From Callorhinus ursinus (taxonomy: Eukaryota > Chordata > Mammalia > Carnivora > Otariidae), in the NCBI RefSeq assembly GCF_003265705.1, contig NW_020312788.1:1928405-1992404 (forward strand): DNA of 64,000 nucleotides. Reading direction: 5' to 3'. Shown one piece after another: positions 48,313 through 57,687 of the stretch. Position numbers and translations under genes: made by a program. The notes under the pieces are model-generated. The model was not told the DNA's origin. It saw nothing but the letters and a program-made list of their open reading frames with translations, and did no database searches. The stretch's first letter is position 1, and every line of letters starts with the position of its first letter.

Positions 48313-48600
48313 GTTTTGTCTTAATGGCAAGATTGACAAGTAACTTAATTAGCCCCAGACCTCTGAAGTTTAGCTGGCACAAAAAGCAAGAACACACTTG
48401 ATCACACCACCTCTTCCCTCTCCTTTCCTTACTTCCTCCGCATTCCAAATGTACATGTTTGCTCCCCCACAATTGGGAACTTCCCCCAAATATACATACG
48501 AGTGCCTAAAGATTTTTAAGATTTTTTTCTCTGCTAATGACTTTATTTGGAGCAAGAAAGTTCCATGCCATAGTTCTGTTTAGGTAATCAAGGAGGACGA
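48313..48600 (-). repeat. Right arm of large inverted repeat
   Basis: This is the reverse-oriented copy of 46859-47144. It starts gttttgtcttaatggcaag and ends taggtaatcaaggaggacga. Differences from the left arm include a 4-bp shorter ctctaattaatag segment and a cgtact versus catgtaca change. Homology ends sharply at both edges, as for a local inverted duplication. Confidence 0.93.
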
Positions 48601-49109
48601 TTCAGATTCAGTATATGATTGATTAACTATAACTGGCAATTTAGGTATTTAAAGACACTTAATAGTCCAGTTTTGAACTTCTGGAGATGAGAATAATTGG
48701 GCTTCTTCCTTCACCGTACAAAAGATGGAAAAGTATCATTTGAGAGTCCATCTTTTATTAAAATGTGAGTTGTTAACACAATACAAGTTTAATATATTTT
48801 CAGCACAGAATTTCATGCCCTGCTCCTACATGAAGGAGTCTTTGGGACTATCCAAGGAATTATCCATCCATGTCTGTGAAACCTCAAAAAGTGGGTAAGG
48901 CAGGATCCTAGATCTTAGAGGGTATCATTGTGTGGTGGGGAAACAGATAACCAACAGAATGAAGCCTTCATTTGGGAACATGAAAGACACACATTTCAAG
49001 TCTGGGGACGCAGAGGGGAGGGACTTGAAAGGGACATCCTGATTTTTCCACCGCTACTTAGAAAACCAGAGTGAAGCATCTGGTTGGTAGCATATGTGTA
49101 TAATGTGGT

Positions 49110-49315
49110 AACAGTTATTTATGCTTGTAGAGAACATTGTGCTTTTCAGAGTGCTTTAGTAGACATGGTCTTTTGAGATCCCTCTACCCTGTGAAGTGAG
49201 TTACCCAAATGTATGTATAAAGAAGTAACTGAGAGGATAAGCGGTTTGAGTAAGAGTAAATAGCTACCGAATGGTGCCCCAGGTCCCAGCGCTCCTGACT
49301 TACAAGCCTGTTTCT
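49110..49315 (-). repeat. MIR SINE, antisense
   Basis: gagatccctctaccctgtgaagtgag, aagaagtaactgagaggat, and ggtgccccaggtcccagcgctcc fit a reversed MIR or MIR-like element. It is diverged. Confidence 0.5.
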
Positions 49316-49439
49316 TTCTACAGCCCTCTAGCAAAAGAAACAGTGCTTCATTTCTCACAGCACGTGTGGTGGTACACTGGCTTCCTGGGATGTTATCTGT
49401 ATTATGTAAAAGAGGGTTCCGTTTTGAAATAAGTTAAAT

Positions 49440-49660
49440 TCCTTCTCATTCTTCATCTCTGAGCTCATAGGTCACTTCTTCAGGGAGACTTCCCTGGGCT
49501 CCAAACTCCCCCGACTATGCATTCTCCTAGAACGCTATGCTCCCCACATTAGTATACCACCCAGTTTGTCATTTGCAAAAGAGACGTGGTCAGTGTATAC
49601 TCAGCATTTAGTGTCTAGCATGTAGCAGTCACTTAAGTAGTGTTTGCAGAAGGAATGTCT
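49440..49660 (+). repeat. L2 LINE 3' end fragment
   Basis: tcataggtcacttcttcaggg, agacttccctgggctcc, and agcatgtagcagtcacttaag resemble the L2 3' end. It stops about 35 bp before exon 5. Confidence 0.6.
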
Positions 49661-49696
49661 TAATTTAAGATTTGTGTGCAATGTCCATTCTTTTAG

Positions 49697-49807
49697 AATA
49701 CCCAGCATGTGAACAGCTCACTTGCGCCAACGGAGCTTGCTATAACGGCAGTCAGAAATGTGATGGGAAAGTTGACTGCAGAGACTTCTCTGATGAAAAC
49801 AATTGCA
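49697..49807 (+). CDS. LRP2: LRP2 exon 5: LDLa repeat 4
   Basis: The fourth LDLa module reads (Q)[21 protein letters not shown], then [15 protein letters not shown]. All six cysteines are present. The acidic motif CDGKVDC...SDE is complete, but the residue two before the fourth Cys is Gln, not the usual aromatic. An N-G-S sequon lies at Y-N-G-S. The length is 111 bp (37 codons), phase 1 to 1, with acceptor cattcttttag and donor gtaagt. The match to megalin (YPxCEQLTCxNGACYN) is strong. Confidence 0.96.
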
Positions 49808-50138
49808 GTAAGTAATGTGTATAAGATGTGCGGTGGTGTGCTGAGGCTCATGTATACTGGCCGATCACGCAAACTCTTCCTGAATTTTGTGTTCAGTGAA
49901 TTCATGTTGGGAGCTTGAAGTCAGCCACTGTGGGAGTATTTGCACCATGGAAATTGGCAAACACTCCAAGTCAGGGCCTTTTTGTTCCCGGAGAATTGGT
50001 TGTTAAACATTTACCAGCATGCTGCTGCATAATAAAAATCTCTTTTCAAACTTGAGACAGAATCTTCCTGTGAAATTAAATGGCTACAGTGGAACTGAAC
50101 TTCTCTTTCTGCTTTCCCTTGCTACCCTTGTGTCGCAG
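49808..50138 (+). other. LRP2: LRP2 intron 5
   Basis: A short 331-bp intron with donor gtaagt and acceptor acccttgtgtcgcag. No repeat was recognised. Confidence 0.93.
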
Positions 50139-50252
50139 CTAAGGTATGTTCACACCACGAGTTCCAGTGTGACAATGGGCTGTGCCTCCCTCATGCTTAC
50201 GTCTGCGACCATTACCCTGATTGTGAAGACGGCAGTGATGAACATTCTTGCA
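50139..50252 (+). CDS. LRP2: LRP2 exon 6: LDLa repeat 5
   Basis: The fifth LDLa module reads (T)[15 protein letters not shown], then [19 protein letters not shown] and HSC. It has six cysteines and a full calcium motif (CDHYPDC, DGSDE), with Tyr as the aromatic before VCD. The length is 114 bp (38 codons), phase 1 to 1. The acceptor is gtgtcgcag. The donor gtacgg departs from the gtaagt consensus at two positions but keeps the +5 G. A GT five bases on (gtgact) would shift the frame. Confidence 0.94.
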
Positions 50253-51432
50253 GTACGGTGACTTCTTTACGCTGGGTCAGGTTGCTGGGAGTGTTGTTGT
50301 AGTTGTTTTCTGACAAATGTACCACTCTTTTCAAACAAAAGGGTCACTATGTCTGATGGCAGATGGAGCCAGAAGATCATTTAGGGCCCATGGCATGAGC
50401 TTCATCAGTGAAGCTAGACCTCGCCTCTTTTATCATCCGAGGATCTGTGTAGAGTTGAAGGATTGCTGATGGACAGTGTGCATTTGTTTTCTCTTAGGCT
50501 ACAAGGGGACAGGGTGAATTGTGTCACTCGGCTCTCAAATTACCCATCCTTCAGGAATGGGTCTGATAACCTTGATAGAAGACTGAGAGAAGGACTTTGA
50601 AGGGAGGGGAAGTTCCCTAATAGCAGTGGTCCCAGCTCTCTTCTTTACTTGGAAATTTCTTACATTGAAATTGGGGGCATAGGAAAGTCAGTGTGGTGCA
50701 GATGGCTTTCGTTGCCTCCGCTTTTTAACTCTGACCCTCCTTTTTTTCCCCCCCCAAATCGTTGCCTGCAATGTAACCCGTCTCTCATTGTTGCCAACTC
50801 ATTTTATTGGAATATGCAGTTTGAAGTCTCTGTGAGAGAGTTTTAACTAATTTCACAAAATCAGTTGGCACCTTTTTGTGGTCATTTATTTGCTCGAATG
50901 TTACGATTTGTTACCACACCCGTTTTGATTGGTTGGCACCTATGCCTTGTTAAGTATTTTGGGTATCACCCTAACTTTCTATGAGCCATGCCTGATTTCC
51001 CTGCCGGCCCCTGGGCTTATTTCAGTGACTGTATTAAAGAGAATGTGGCAACATGGAACGGGTGACTCAGAATCATTTGGTCCTGGAGAGCAGTTTCAGT
51101 GCTTGTGATAAAGTAAGGGCATGTTGGACATTGCCATGCCTGTAGCACCTTTATCAGTCTGCATTCTTTGTTCTGTGTCAACCTACAGCAAAGTGCCTTG
51201 TTTGTAATCTCGAGAAACATGGACTGGCACCTGACTTCATTTCCTTGACCCAAAGCTGCTCCTATGTTTTCTTCCTTTTCTCCTCTTTTTTCCTTCTCTT
51301 CCCCATTTTCTTTCCTGTATTTTTTTTTTTTTTTTGTCAAGATACTTGACAGAAGTTTAGGCAGTGAGGTGAACTCTTTGATTTTTCCCAAATGATTTGT
51401 GTCTGTGGAGTGCAGCTGTTGTTTCCTTCCAG
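50253..51432 (+). other. LRP2: LRP2 intron 6
   Basis: A 1.2-kb intron with a strong CT-rich tract before exon 7 (ttgtttccttccag). No transposable element was recognised. The long T runs near 51320 are plain homopolymer. Confidence 0.9.
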
Positions 51433-51549
51433 CCTATGAGACCTGCAGAGGCAACCAGTTCACTTGCCACAGCGGCTACTGCATTAGTCAAAACTTGGTT
51501 TGTGATGGAGAGAATGACTGTAAGGATAACAGCGATGAAAACGGATGCG
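51433..51549 (+). CDS. LRP2: LRP2 exon 7: LDLa repeat 6
   Basis: The sixth LDLa module reads (T)[16 protein letters not shown], then [19 protein letters not shown] and NGC. Six cysteines and the acidic calcium motif are intact. The residue before VCD is Leu (codon ttg at 51495-51497). In human megalin I recall Trp at this place, one base away. The length is 117 bp (39 codons), phase 1 to 1, with acceptor ccttccag and donor gtaagg. An antisense SINE begins 39 bp after the donor. Confidence 0.95.
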
Positions 51550-51588
51550 GTAAGGAGGAGAAGAGATTCTGAATGAAAAGCATTTTCT

Positions 51589-51734
51589 TTTCTTTTTTAA
51601 AAATGTATTTTTGATTTATTTGTCAGAGAGAGAGAGAGAGCAGGGAGCCCGATGTGGGGCTCGATCCCAGGACCCTGGGATCATGACCTGAGCCGAAGGC
51701 AGACGCTTAACTGACTGAGCCACCCAGGCGTCCC
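51589..51734 (-). mobile_element. Shortened carnivore SINE beside exon 7 donor, antisense
   Basis: The element lacks the cacaagcaggg block: the GA run goes straight to gcagggagcccgatg. It ends gagccacccaggcgtcc. Target duplication tgaaaagcattttct (51574-51588) and tggaaagcattttct (51735-51749) has one mismatch. Confidence 0.94.
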
Positions 51735-52768
51735 TGGAAAGCATTTTCTTAAAAGTGTTTTCCAGAACTTGTATTCCTAACTTCCCTTGTTAGAAATTAT
51801 CTGTGTGACCAGCATGTCTCGGGATTGGCTGCGTGTTAACTAACTTGGTGGGGGAAGAAGGAGGTGACTTCACTAGCTTTTCTTAAAAAAGACACTGAAC
51901 TCAAATAGAGTATAAATTATAATCTCTTCCCTCTTATCATTAAAGTAAAATGGGTGGGGCAGTCTGTCCCCCTTCTGTAACACATGCTGACTTTTTCCTT
52001 TGGAGACTGCTTATTTTAACTAGGTTTATTTGTATAAAAGAAGTAGGGTGGGAAAGGAAGGGAAGTAGGGGGAAATGTGATTTGCCTTGACCTTATAACC
52101 TTTAAAAATGACTTTGCACCTTGGTAAGAGTTCAGTTTTTTGTTTTTAAATTCGGATTTTCAACCACATGGGTCACTGACATCCAGTGGTAGAAGAGAGG
52201 CCACCTGGGGAACATGTGAGAAAGAAGTAGGGATTGGTAGTTGCAGGAAGGGCTTCTACCCAGGGAATTGTTTCAAGAGTCTCTGAGAAGGAAATTCCAG
52301 TAATACCACCTCCTTCACCAGTAGTACTCCCAACAGTTCAGAAGTTCCTAACACCCACACTGTAAAGCAAGTATAGTAAGAGTGATGCTTGGGGAAGAGC
52401 CATTGGTTTTGGTGTTCCAAGAAGTAGTCTCCCTACAGTTCAGTCATAGGTTTTCTTACATTGTTGACATTTCACTAAAGGAAAAAAAAAATCAAATAGC
52501 ACCCCCCCCCCGAAAAAAGGACAAAAACAGAGTAAAAACTCAGGACTCTTGGTATTATCTAGTTCTGTAATTCATGATTTAAATAATGGAATTTTCTTCT
52601 AGGGGTTATTAATCTAGTTTGTTTGATAATTCAGGCCTATGTCTCTTCTTACTCTTATAACCAGGCTGAGGACTGCCTACCTTAGAAAGAATGGAACTTA
52701 AATAATTCCATTTGTCACTTCTTAGAATCCCAATAAAAGACCAGTAGTAGTGTTAGACATTACCAGTT

Positions 52769-53449
52769 GTTGGTGGGAATGCAAGTTGTACAGCCACTTT
52801 GGAAAACAGTGTGGAGGTTCCTCAAAAAATTAAAGATAAAGCTACCCTATGACCTAGCAATTGCACTACTGGGTACCCCAAAGACACAGATGTAGGGAAA
52901 GGAAGGGCCATAGGCACCACAATGTTCATAGCAGCAATGTCCACAATAGCCAAACTGTGGAAAGAGCCGAGATGACCTTCAACAGACAAATGGATAAAGA
53001 AGATGTGTTGTGGTCCATATATACAATGGAATATTATCAGCCATCATAAAGGATGAAAACCCAACTTTTACATCAACATGGTTGGGACTGGAGGAAATTA
53101 TGCTAAAGTTAAATAAGTCAAGCAGAGAAAGTCAGTTATCATATGGTTTCACTTACTTGTGGAACATAAGGAATAGCAATGGAGGACATTAGGAGAAGGG
53201 AAAAATGAAGGGGGGGAAATCGGAGGGGGAGATGAGCTAGGACTCTAAGAAACAAACTGAGGGTTTTAGAGGGGAGGGAGGGTGGGGGGAATGGGTTAGC
53301 CCGGTGATGGGTATTAAGGAGGGCACGTACTGCATGGAGCACTGGGTATTATACGCAAACAATGAATCATAGAACACTGCATCAAAAACTAATGATGTAC
53401 TGTATTGTGACTAACATAAAACAATAAAATTAAATTAAATTAAAAAAAA
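52769..53449 (+). mobile_element. 5'-truncated carnivore L1, sense
   Basis: It holds the end of L1 ORF2 and the 3' UTR: ttggtgggaatgcaagttg, gtgtggaggttcctcaaaa, agctaccctatgacctagc, atggaatattatcagccatc, then the G-rich tract near 53280, gcatggagcactgggtatt, and an A-rich tail. A possible short duplication taccagtt flanks it (52761-52768 and 53450-53457). The ORF2 part is broken by frameshifts. Confidence 0.9.
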
Positions 53450-53579
53450 TACCAGTTTAGGTCATTTGTAGACTTCTCTTGTCCACCTGATCTGTATTCC
53501 CTCTTACTTATGGATTAAAAAGACTCCACCTGGCTCCACCTCTCATGTGGCCTATGATTCTTTTACTCCTCCCCTGCAG

Positions 53580-53732
53580 AAAGCAGTAGTCACCATGTTC
53601 GTGAATGCTACCCAGGAGAATGGGCTTGTCCAGAATCTGGAAAATGCATCCCAGTTGTAAATGTTTGTGATGGGACTTTAGATTGTCCAGGAGGAGAAGA
53701 CGAAAACAATAGCACCAAAGGGCGATACTGTG
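53580..53732 (+). CDS. LRP2: LRP2 exon 8: LDLa repeat 7
   Basis: The seventh and last LDLa module of cluster I reads (E)[22 protein letters not shown], then [19 protein letters not shown] and NNSTKGRYC. Six cysteines are present. The acidic box is degenerate (CPGGEDE in place of CxDxSDE), so calcium binding may differ; human megalin is similar here as far as I recall. Overlapping N-glycosylation sequons lie in NNST. The length is 153 bp (51 codons), longer than the other LDLa exons, phase 1 to 1, with acceptor cctcccctgcag and donor gtgagt. Confidence 0.95.
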
Positions 53733-53789
53733 GTGAGTATGGAAATTTATCTGGGTAGCTTTCAAATAAAGATGTTTCTGTTTTTCTAT

Positions 53790-54150
53790 AATAGAGTCCC
53801 AAATACAGGGAATATCAGTGTTTGCACAACTATCCCAAGGCTTAGTGGCTTACACAAACAAATATTTATTATTTCTCATAGTGCTGTGGGTTGGCTAGGA
53901 AGTTCTTGTGGCCTGGACCAGCTCACTCATGTGTTGAGGATGTTGCAATAAAAGCTCAGGCTAGTATTTTCCCACATGATAGTAGAAAAGGTGAACCCTA
54001 ATGTGCAAGCTCTTTTAAATCTCTTCTTAGGTCACGTTTGCTAAATGTGTTATTGGCCAAAGCAAATCATTTGGCCAGTCCAGATTCAATGGATCGATGA
54101 AACAGACTCCATCTCTTGATGGGAGGAGCTACAAAATATTTGTGGTGTTT
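53790..54150 (+). repeat. Old interspersed repeat, family not assigned
   Basis: ttatttctcatagtgctgtggg, ttggctaggaagttcttgtgg, cctggaccagctcactcatg and ctcttgatgggaggagctac match a mammal-wide repeat I have seen but cannot name with confidence. Confidence 0.5.
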
Positions 54151-54359
54151 TTTTCCTTCCCCCAGGCAGAATGGTTTTAATGGCAATTTTCATGACTTTA
54201 AAGATGTTCTGGAGATTTTATTTCCTTGCTTATACTTAAGAAAAAGTCTTACCTGCCTATACTCAAAAAAGAAGCTTCTGGTTTCTGGGACATGTACCTT
54301 GAATTAGTTTTTCTTTTTTCTTTTTCTGTGACTGTAGAATATCCCCCCACCATTACTCT

Positions 54360-54406
54360 TTTTTTTTTTTTTTTTAAGATTTTATTTATTTATTTGAGAC
54401 AGAGAG

Positions 54407-54443
<37 letters not shown>

Positions 54444-54582
54444 ACATGAGAGGGGGGAGGGTCAGAGGGAGAAGCAGACTCCTTGCTGAGCAGGGAGCCC
54501 AATGTGGGGCTCGATCCCGGGACTCCAGGATCATGACCTGAGCCGAAGGCAGTTGCTTAACCAACTGAGCCACCCAGGCGCC
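54360..54582 (-). mobile_element. Carnivore tRNA-derived SINE, antisense
   Basis: It is full length, with a long (GA)n tract, gagcagggagcccaatgtgg, and end gagccacccaggcgc. Target duplication ccccccaccattactct lies at 54343-54359 and 54583-54599. Confidence 0.96.
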
Positions 54583-54717
54583 CCCCCCACCATTACTCTA
54601 TCAACTCTGTGGACAATTGACTGTCCTGTAAGGGAATACAATTTATGACCTTGACTTCATCAGTAGTGTGCTCTATAAATTACCTAGTAGTTGTTTAGAA
54701 GTTGCCATGGTTAACAT

Positions 54718-54913
54718 TTTTTTTAAGACTTTATTTATTTATTTGACAGAGAGATAGAGAGAGCACAGATAGGCAGAGCGGCAGGCAGAGGGAGAGGGAG
54801 AAGCAGGCTGTCTGCTGAGCGGGGAGCCCGACCCAGGGCTCGATCCCAGGACCCTGGGACCACGACCCGAGCCGAAGGCAGACGCTCAACCGACTGAGCC
54901 ATCCAGGCGCCCC
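54718..54913 (-). mobile_element. Carnivore tRNA-derived SINE, antisense
   Basis: tttaagactttatttatttatttgacagag, gagcggggagcccgac, and end gagccatccaggcgccc. The target duplication is unclear. It lies about 330 bp before exon 9. Confidence 0.94.
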
Positions 54914-55245
54914 TAATGTTATTCTCATTCCAGTCACTTGAGAATTCTTGACTTTCTCTACTATGTAGACAAAAAGATAGACTTACGACCTGATTTTTCT
55001 GTAAACAGCACTTAAGATGACTTATACTTGCACAGTTATAATTTTAAAAGGAGTTATTTTTAAAAAATACGAGTTGAGCTTTTCTTGCGTAATAAAGCAG
55101 TAAGGCTTGAAGGCTAATAATTTCTGTGCCTCTGCTACATGCTTACTTAGCTTTTAGGTTTGATAAAAGACGCTCTTATGTTACAGGTACATCAGTCTTG
55201 TCCAGAGGTCACCATTTACTTAACAAAGTGTTTTTCTCTGTTTAG

Positions 55246-55365
55246 ATGTGAATCTGTGTTCTCTACTGAGCTGTGAGTTTCAATGCCACATGTCACCAAA
55301 TGGAGGGATGTGTTATTGTCCCCCAGGTTTTATCGTTGACCAAAATAATACCCGCAACTGTGTCG
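55246..55365 (+). CDS. LRP2: LRP2 exon 9: EGF-like module 1
   Basis: The exon encodes the first EGF-like module after LDLa cluster I: (D)-V-N-L-C-S-L-L-S-C-E-F-Q-C-H-M-S-P-N, then GGMCYCPPGFIVDQNN and TRNCV. Six cysteines are spaced as in LDL-receptor EGF repeats, with the CPPG turn. An N-glycosylation sequon NNT is present. The module links the ligand-binding cluster to the propeller. The length is 120 bp (40 codons), phase 1 to 1, with acceptor ctctgtttag and donor gtaagt. Confidence 0.95.
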
Positions 55366-56224
55366 GTAAGTGATAAGTGGGAGTGTCTAGTGTTTTGTCA
55401 CAGTGCTGCGGCACTCATGGCTTCTGTGATCTCTGACATCAAGGTGTTTGTGCTTGTGGATAGGAGTGGCAATCTTTATAACAGAGTAACACAGTCGCCA
55501 TAGAAAACCTGGGCAATACGAAGTTTTAACTCAGAGAAACTTTTGTGAGGTGCACAAGGCAAAAGAGTGGTTCTTTTGAGTGAGGTGACTAGCTCCATGG
55601 ATACCTATCTCCAGCCAGATGAAGGACGAAGTCTTTTGTGTTTTCTTTTTAAGTATTTGGAAGCAGGGTTGGGGTGTGGCCATACTGGTTGTTCAATATT
55701 GGAATACATCCATGTGGTTGGTAAGTAACTGCTGTCTGAACCCATCAACTACCCTACCCTAACCCCCCTGGCTTCTTCTCGAGGATCTCAAACCTCTTCA
55801 GGATCCAGCAACTAAAGAGTGGTCACCAAACAGCAGAGGATCATCAGCTCTCTGCCCCGCTGACCACAGTGACCAGTCAGTGCCCAGGCCAGGCTGGTTG
55901 TTAATTCCATTTATTTTCACCTCTATTGAAGCTTCTTGAAGCTTTGTTCAAGGACAGACACTGTCATTTTCCTTCATTTGGCTGGCATTGAACTAGATGC
56001 TGGTGCACCAAATATTTCTCACATCTCTCTTAGCTGAATTATAAGAATGATTTCTCCCACTAGGAAATTTTTGATTCTGATGTGAGCCAGCTTTGCATCC
56101 TTCTGTGATTAGGATGGAATCTTATGATGGGAGACTACTATGGCCAAGTATCAATTTTCAGTTTTTAGGATTTGAAAAATGAATTTTTAATGCTCTGATT
56201 TCTTTTTCCTTCTTTCTGATTTTT

Positions 56225-56389
56225 TTAAGAGATGGGGGAGGGGCAGAGGGAGAGGGCGAGAGAGAATCTTAAGCAGACTCCACGCCCAGTGCGAGCTGGA
56301 CGTGGGGCTTGATCTCACGACCCTGAGATCATGACCTGAGCTGAAATCAAGAGTCAGACTTTTGACTGACTGAGCCACCCAGGTGCCCC
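56225..56389 (-). mobile_element. Carnivore SINE, older subfamily, antisense
   Basis: It contains gagagaatcttaagcagactcc and cacgaccctgagatcatgacc and ends gagccacccaggtgcccc. The perfect 18-bp duplication tccttctttctgattttt lies at 56207-56224 and 56390-56407, which is well kept for this subfamily. Confidence 0.95.
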
Positions 56390-56549
56390 TCCTTCTTTCT
56401 GATTTTTGATACATAAGCAATAAACCTATTAGCAGAAAGTGTCCAAAGGGGATTTAAAAAACAAAATAACAACAACTTTGTTTTTACGGGTGTTGGCAAA
56501 AAGGCATCTGGAAGGCAACTGTAATGATTCACTAAAATTAAATTTGGTA

Positions 56550-56730
56550 GGGGTGTCTGGGTGGTGTAGTTGGTTAAGTGGTGGACTCTTGGTCTCACCT
56601 CGGGTCTTGGGGTCATGGGATCAAGCCTGAGCATCGGGGCTCTGCACTCAGTGCGGAGTCTGATTGAGATTTTTCTCTCCCCCCAACTCATGCTCTCTCT
56701 CTAAGATAGAAAGATAGATAAATACTTTAA
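56550..56730 (+). mobile_element. Carnivore SINE, diverged older subfamily, sense
   Basis: ggggtgtctgggtggtgtag, ttggttaagtggtggactc, gtgcggagtctgattgaga. Target duplication aaaattaaatttggta (56534-56549) and aaaattaagtttggta (56731-56746) has one mismatch. Confidence 0.93.
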
Positions 56731-57503
56731 AAAATTAAGTTTGGTAATCATCTAGATCTCCAAAATATAGATGATTCAGATATTTCCCAGGATATTTGTG
56801 TTCTTTTGATATTCCTTAGAAATAGATTCTTCAGGGCTTTCTGAATAAAAAAGACAAGGCATACATAATACTTTTTACAAAAGTGCTTCTTCTGAAGTAA
56901 TTTCCAAAATATTAATACAATTTGGTCAACAGTATTGAATTTGGATAAATCTAATGAAGTTACTCAGTCTTTAGTCTCAGCTCGTGGCTTCCAACTTGAT
57001 TATCAAACATGGTTGATCTTAAATAACTACTCACAGCCAGAAAAAAGTTTAATGCCACAAATTTGGTTTACAAATTTGGAACTTTTGAGAAAGTCTATTC
57101 CTCAGTGTTATTGAGAACCATAATAATGGGGCTCATTTATGTGTCATATGCCACGAAAAACAAGATTTTTATATCCAGTAAAGCAATCCAAGTGAGGTTG
57201 TCCTTGGTAATTTTAGAAGGTAATTTTAGGTTTCTGGTATCGGGACCATGCCCCAAAGTTTGCCCACTATCTGATTGCTCCTCTTAAGTAACAGTTTAGT
57301 TACTTATTGGATATAAGACATGTCACACGACAAGACATGAATATGACACATGACATGTGCTTTATGCAAGTCACCCCAAGAGATTCTGAAGTCTCAGAGA
57401 CAATTCTGAATTACTTAAGGAAGCCCCCAAATTTCTAATCATTTGAAAGCTTCTATAAATAAAAGAGTGTGATCTGCAACAGGCATTAAATGAAATCAGG
57501 ACA

Positions 57504-57687
57504 GGGGCACCTGGGTGGCTCAGATGGTTAAGCGTCTGCCTTCGGCTCAGGTCATGATCCCAGGGTCCTGGGATCGAGTCCCGCACTGGGCTCCCTGCTC
57601 CTTGGGAGCCTGCTTCTCCCCTGCTTCTCTCTCTCTCTCTCTCTCCCCCTCTGTCTCTCATGAATAAATAAATAAAATCTTAAAAAA
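57504..57687 (+). mobile_element. Carnivore tRNA-derived SINE, sense
   Basis: It has head ggggcacctgggtggctcag and tail aataaataaataaaatctt plus an A run. The perfect 16-bp duplication aaatgaaatcaggaca lies at 57488-57503 and 57688-57703. Confidence 0.96.

Larger units (their letters stand above)
39976..49696 (+). other. LRP2: LRP2 intron 4
   Basis: A 9.7-kb intron, the longest complete one here. It contains only one carnivore SINE (41293-41470), several old MIR, L2 and hAT fragments, a compound microsatellite, and the large inverted repeat pair at 46.9-48.6 kb. Segments 39980-41280, 44050-45830 and 48610-49100 show nothing I can name. Confidence 0.9.
51550..53579 (+). other. LRP2: LRP2 intron 7
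   Basis: A 2.0-kb intron with a SINE next to the donor and a 680-bp L1 fragment near its 3' end. The remaining 51750-52740 is unassigned. Confidence 0.9.
53733..55245 (+). other. LRP2: LRP2 intron 8
   Basis: A 1.5-kb intron with an old repeat and two antisense SINEs. The acceptor is preceded by tttttctctgtttag. Confidence 0.92.

Noticed and set aside
46968..48555. Similar open frames in both inverted-repeat arms
   Set aside because: They are mirror copies of the same 287-bp DNA with indels that change the frame, so no protein is conserved between arms.
51017..51391. 124-codon minus-strand frame in intron 6
   Set aside because: Low-complexity Lys and Glu stretch from the CT-rich tract before exon 7. 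No support as a gene.
7394..57687. tRNA-like segments at the SINE heads
   Set aside because: Carnivore SINE heads derive from a tRNA gene but lack a full cloverleaf. They are not functional tRNA genes.
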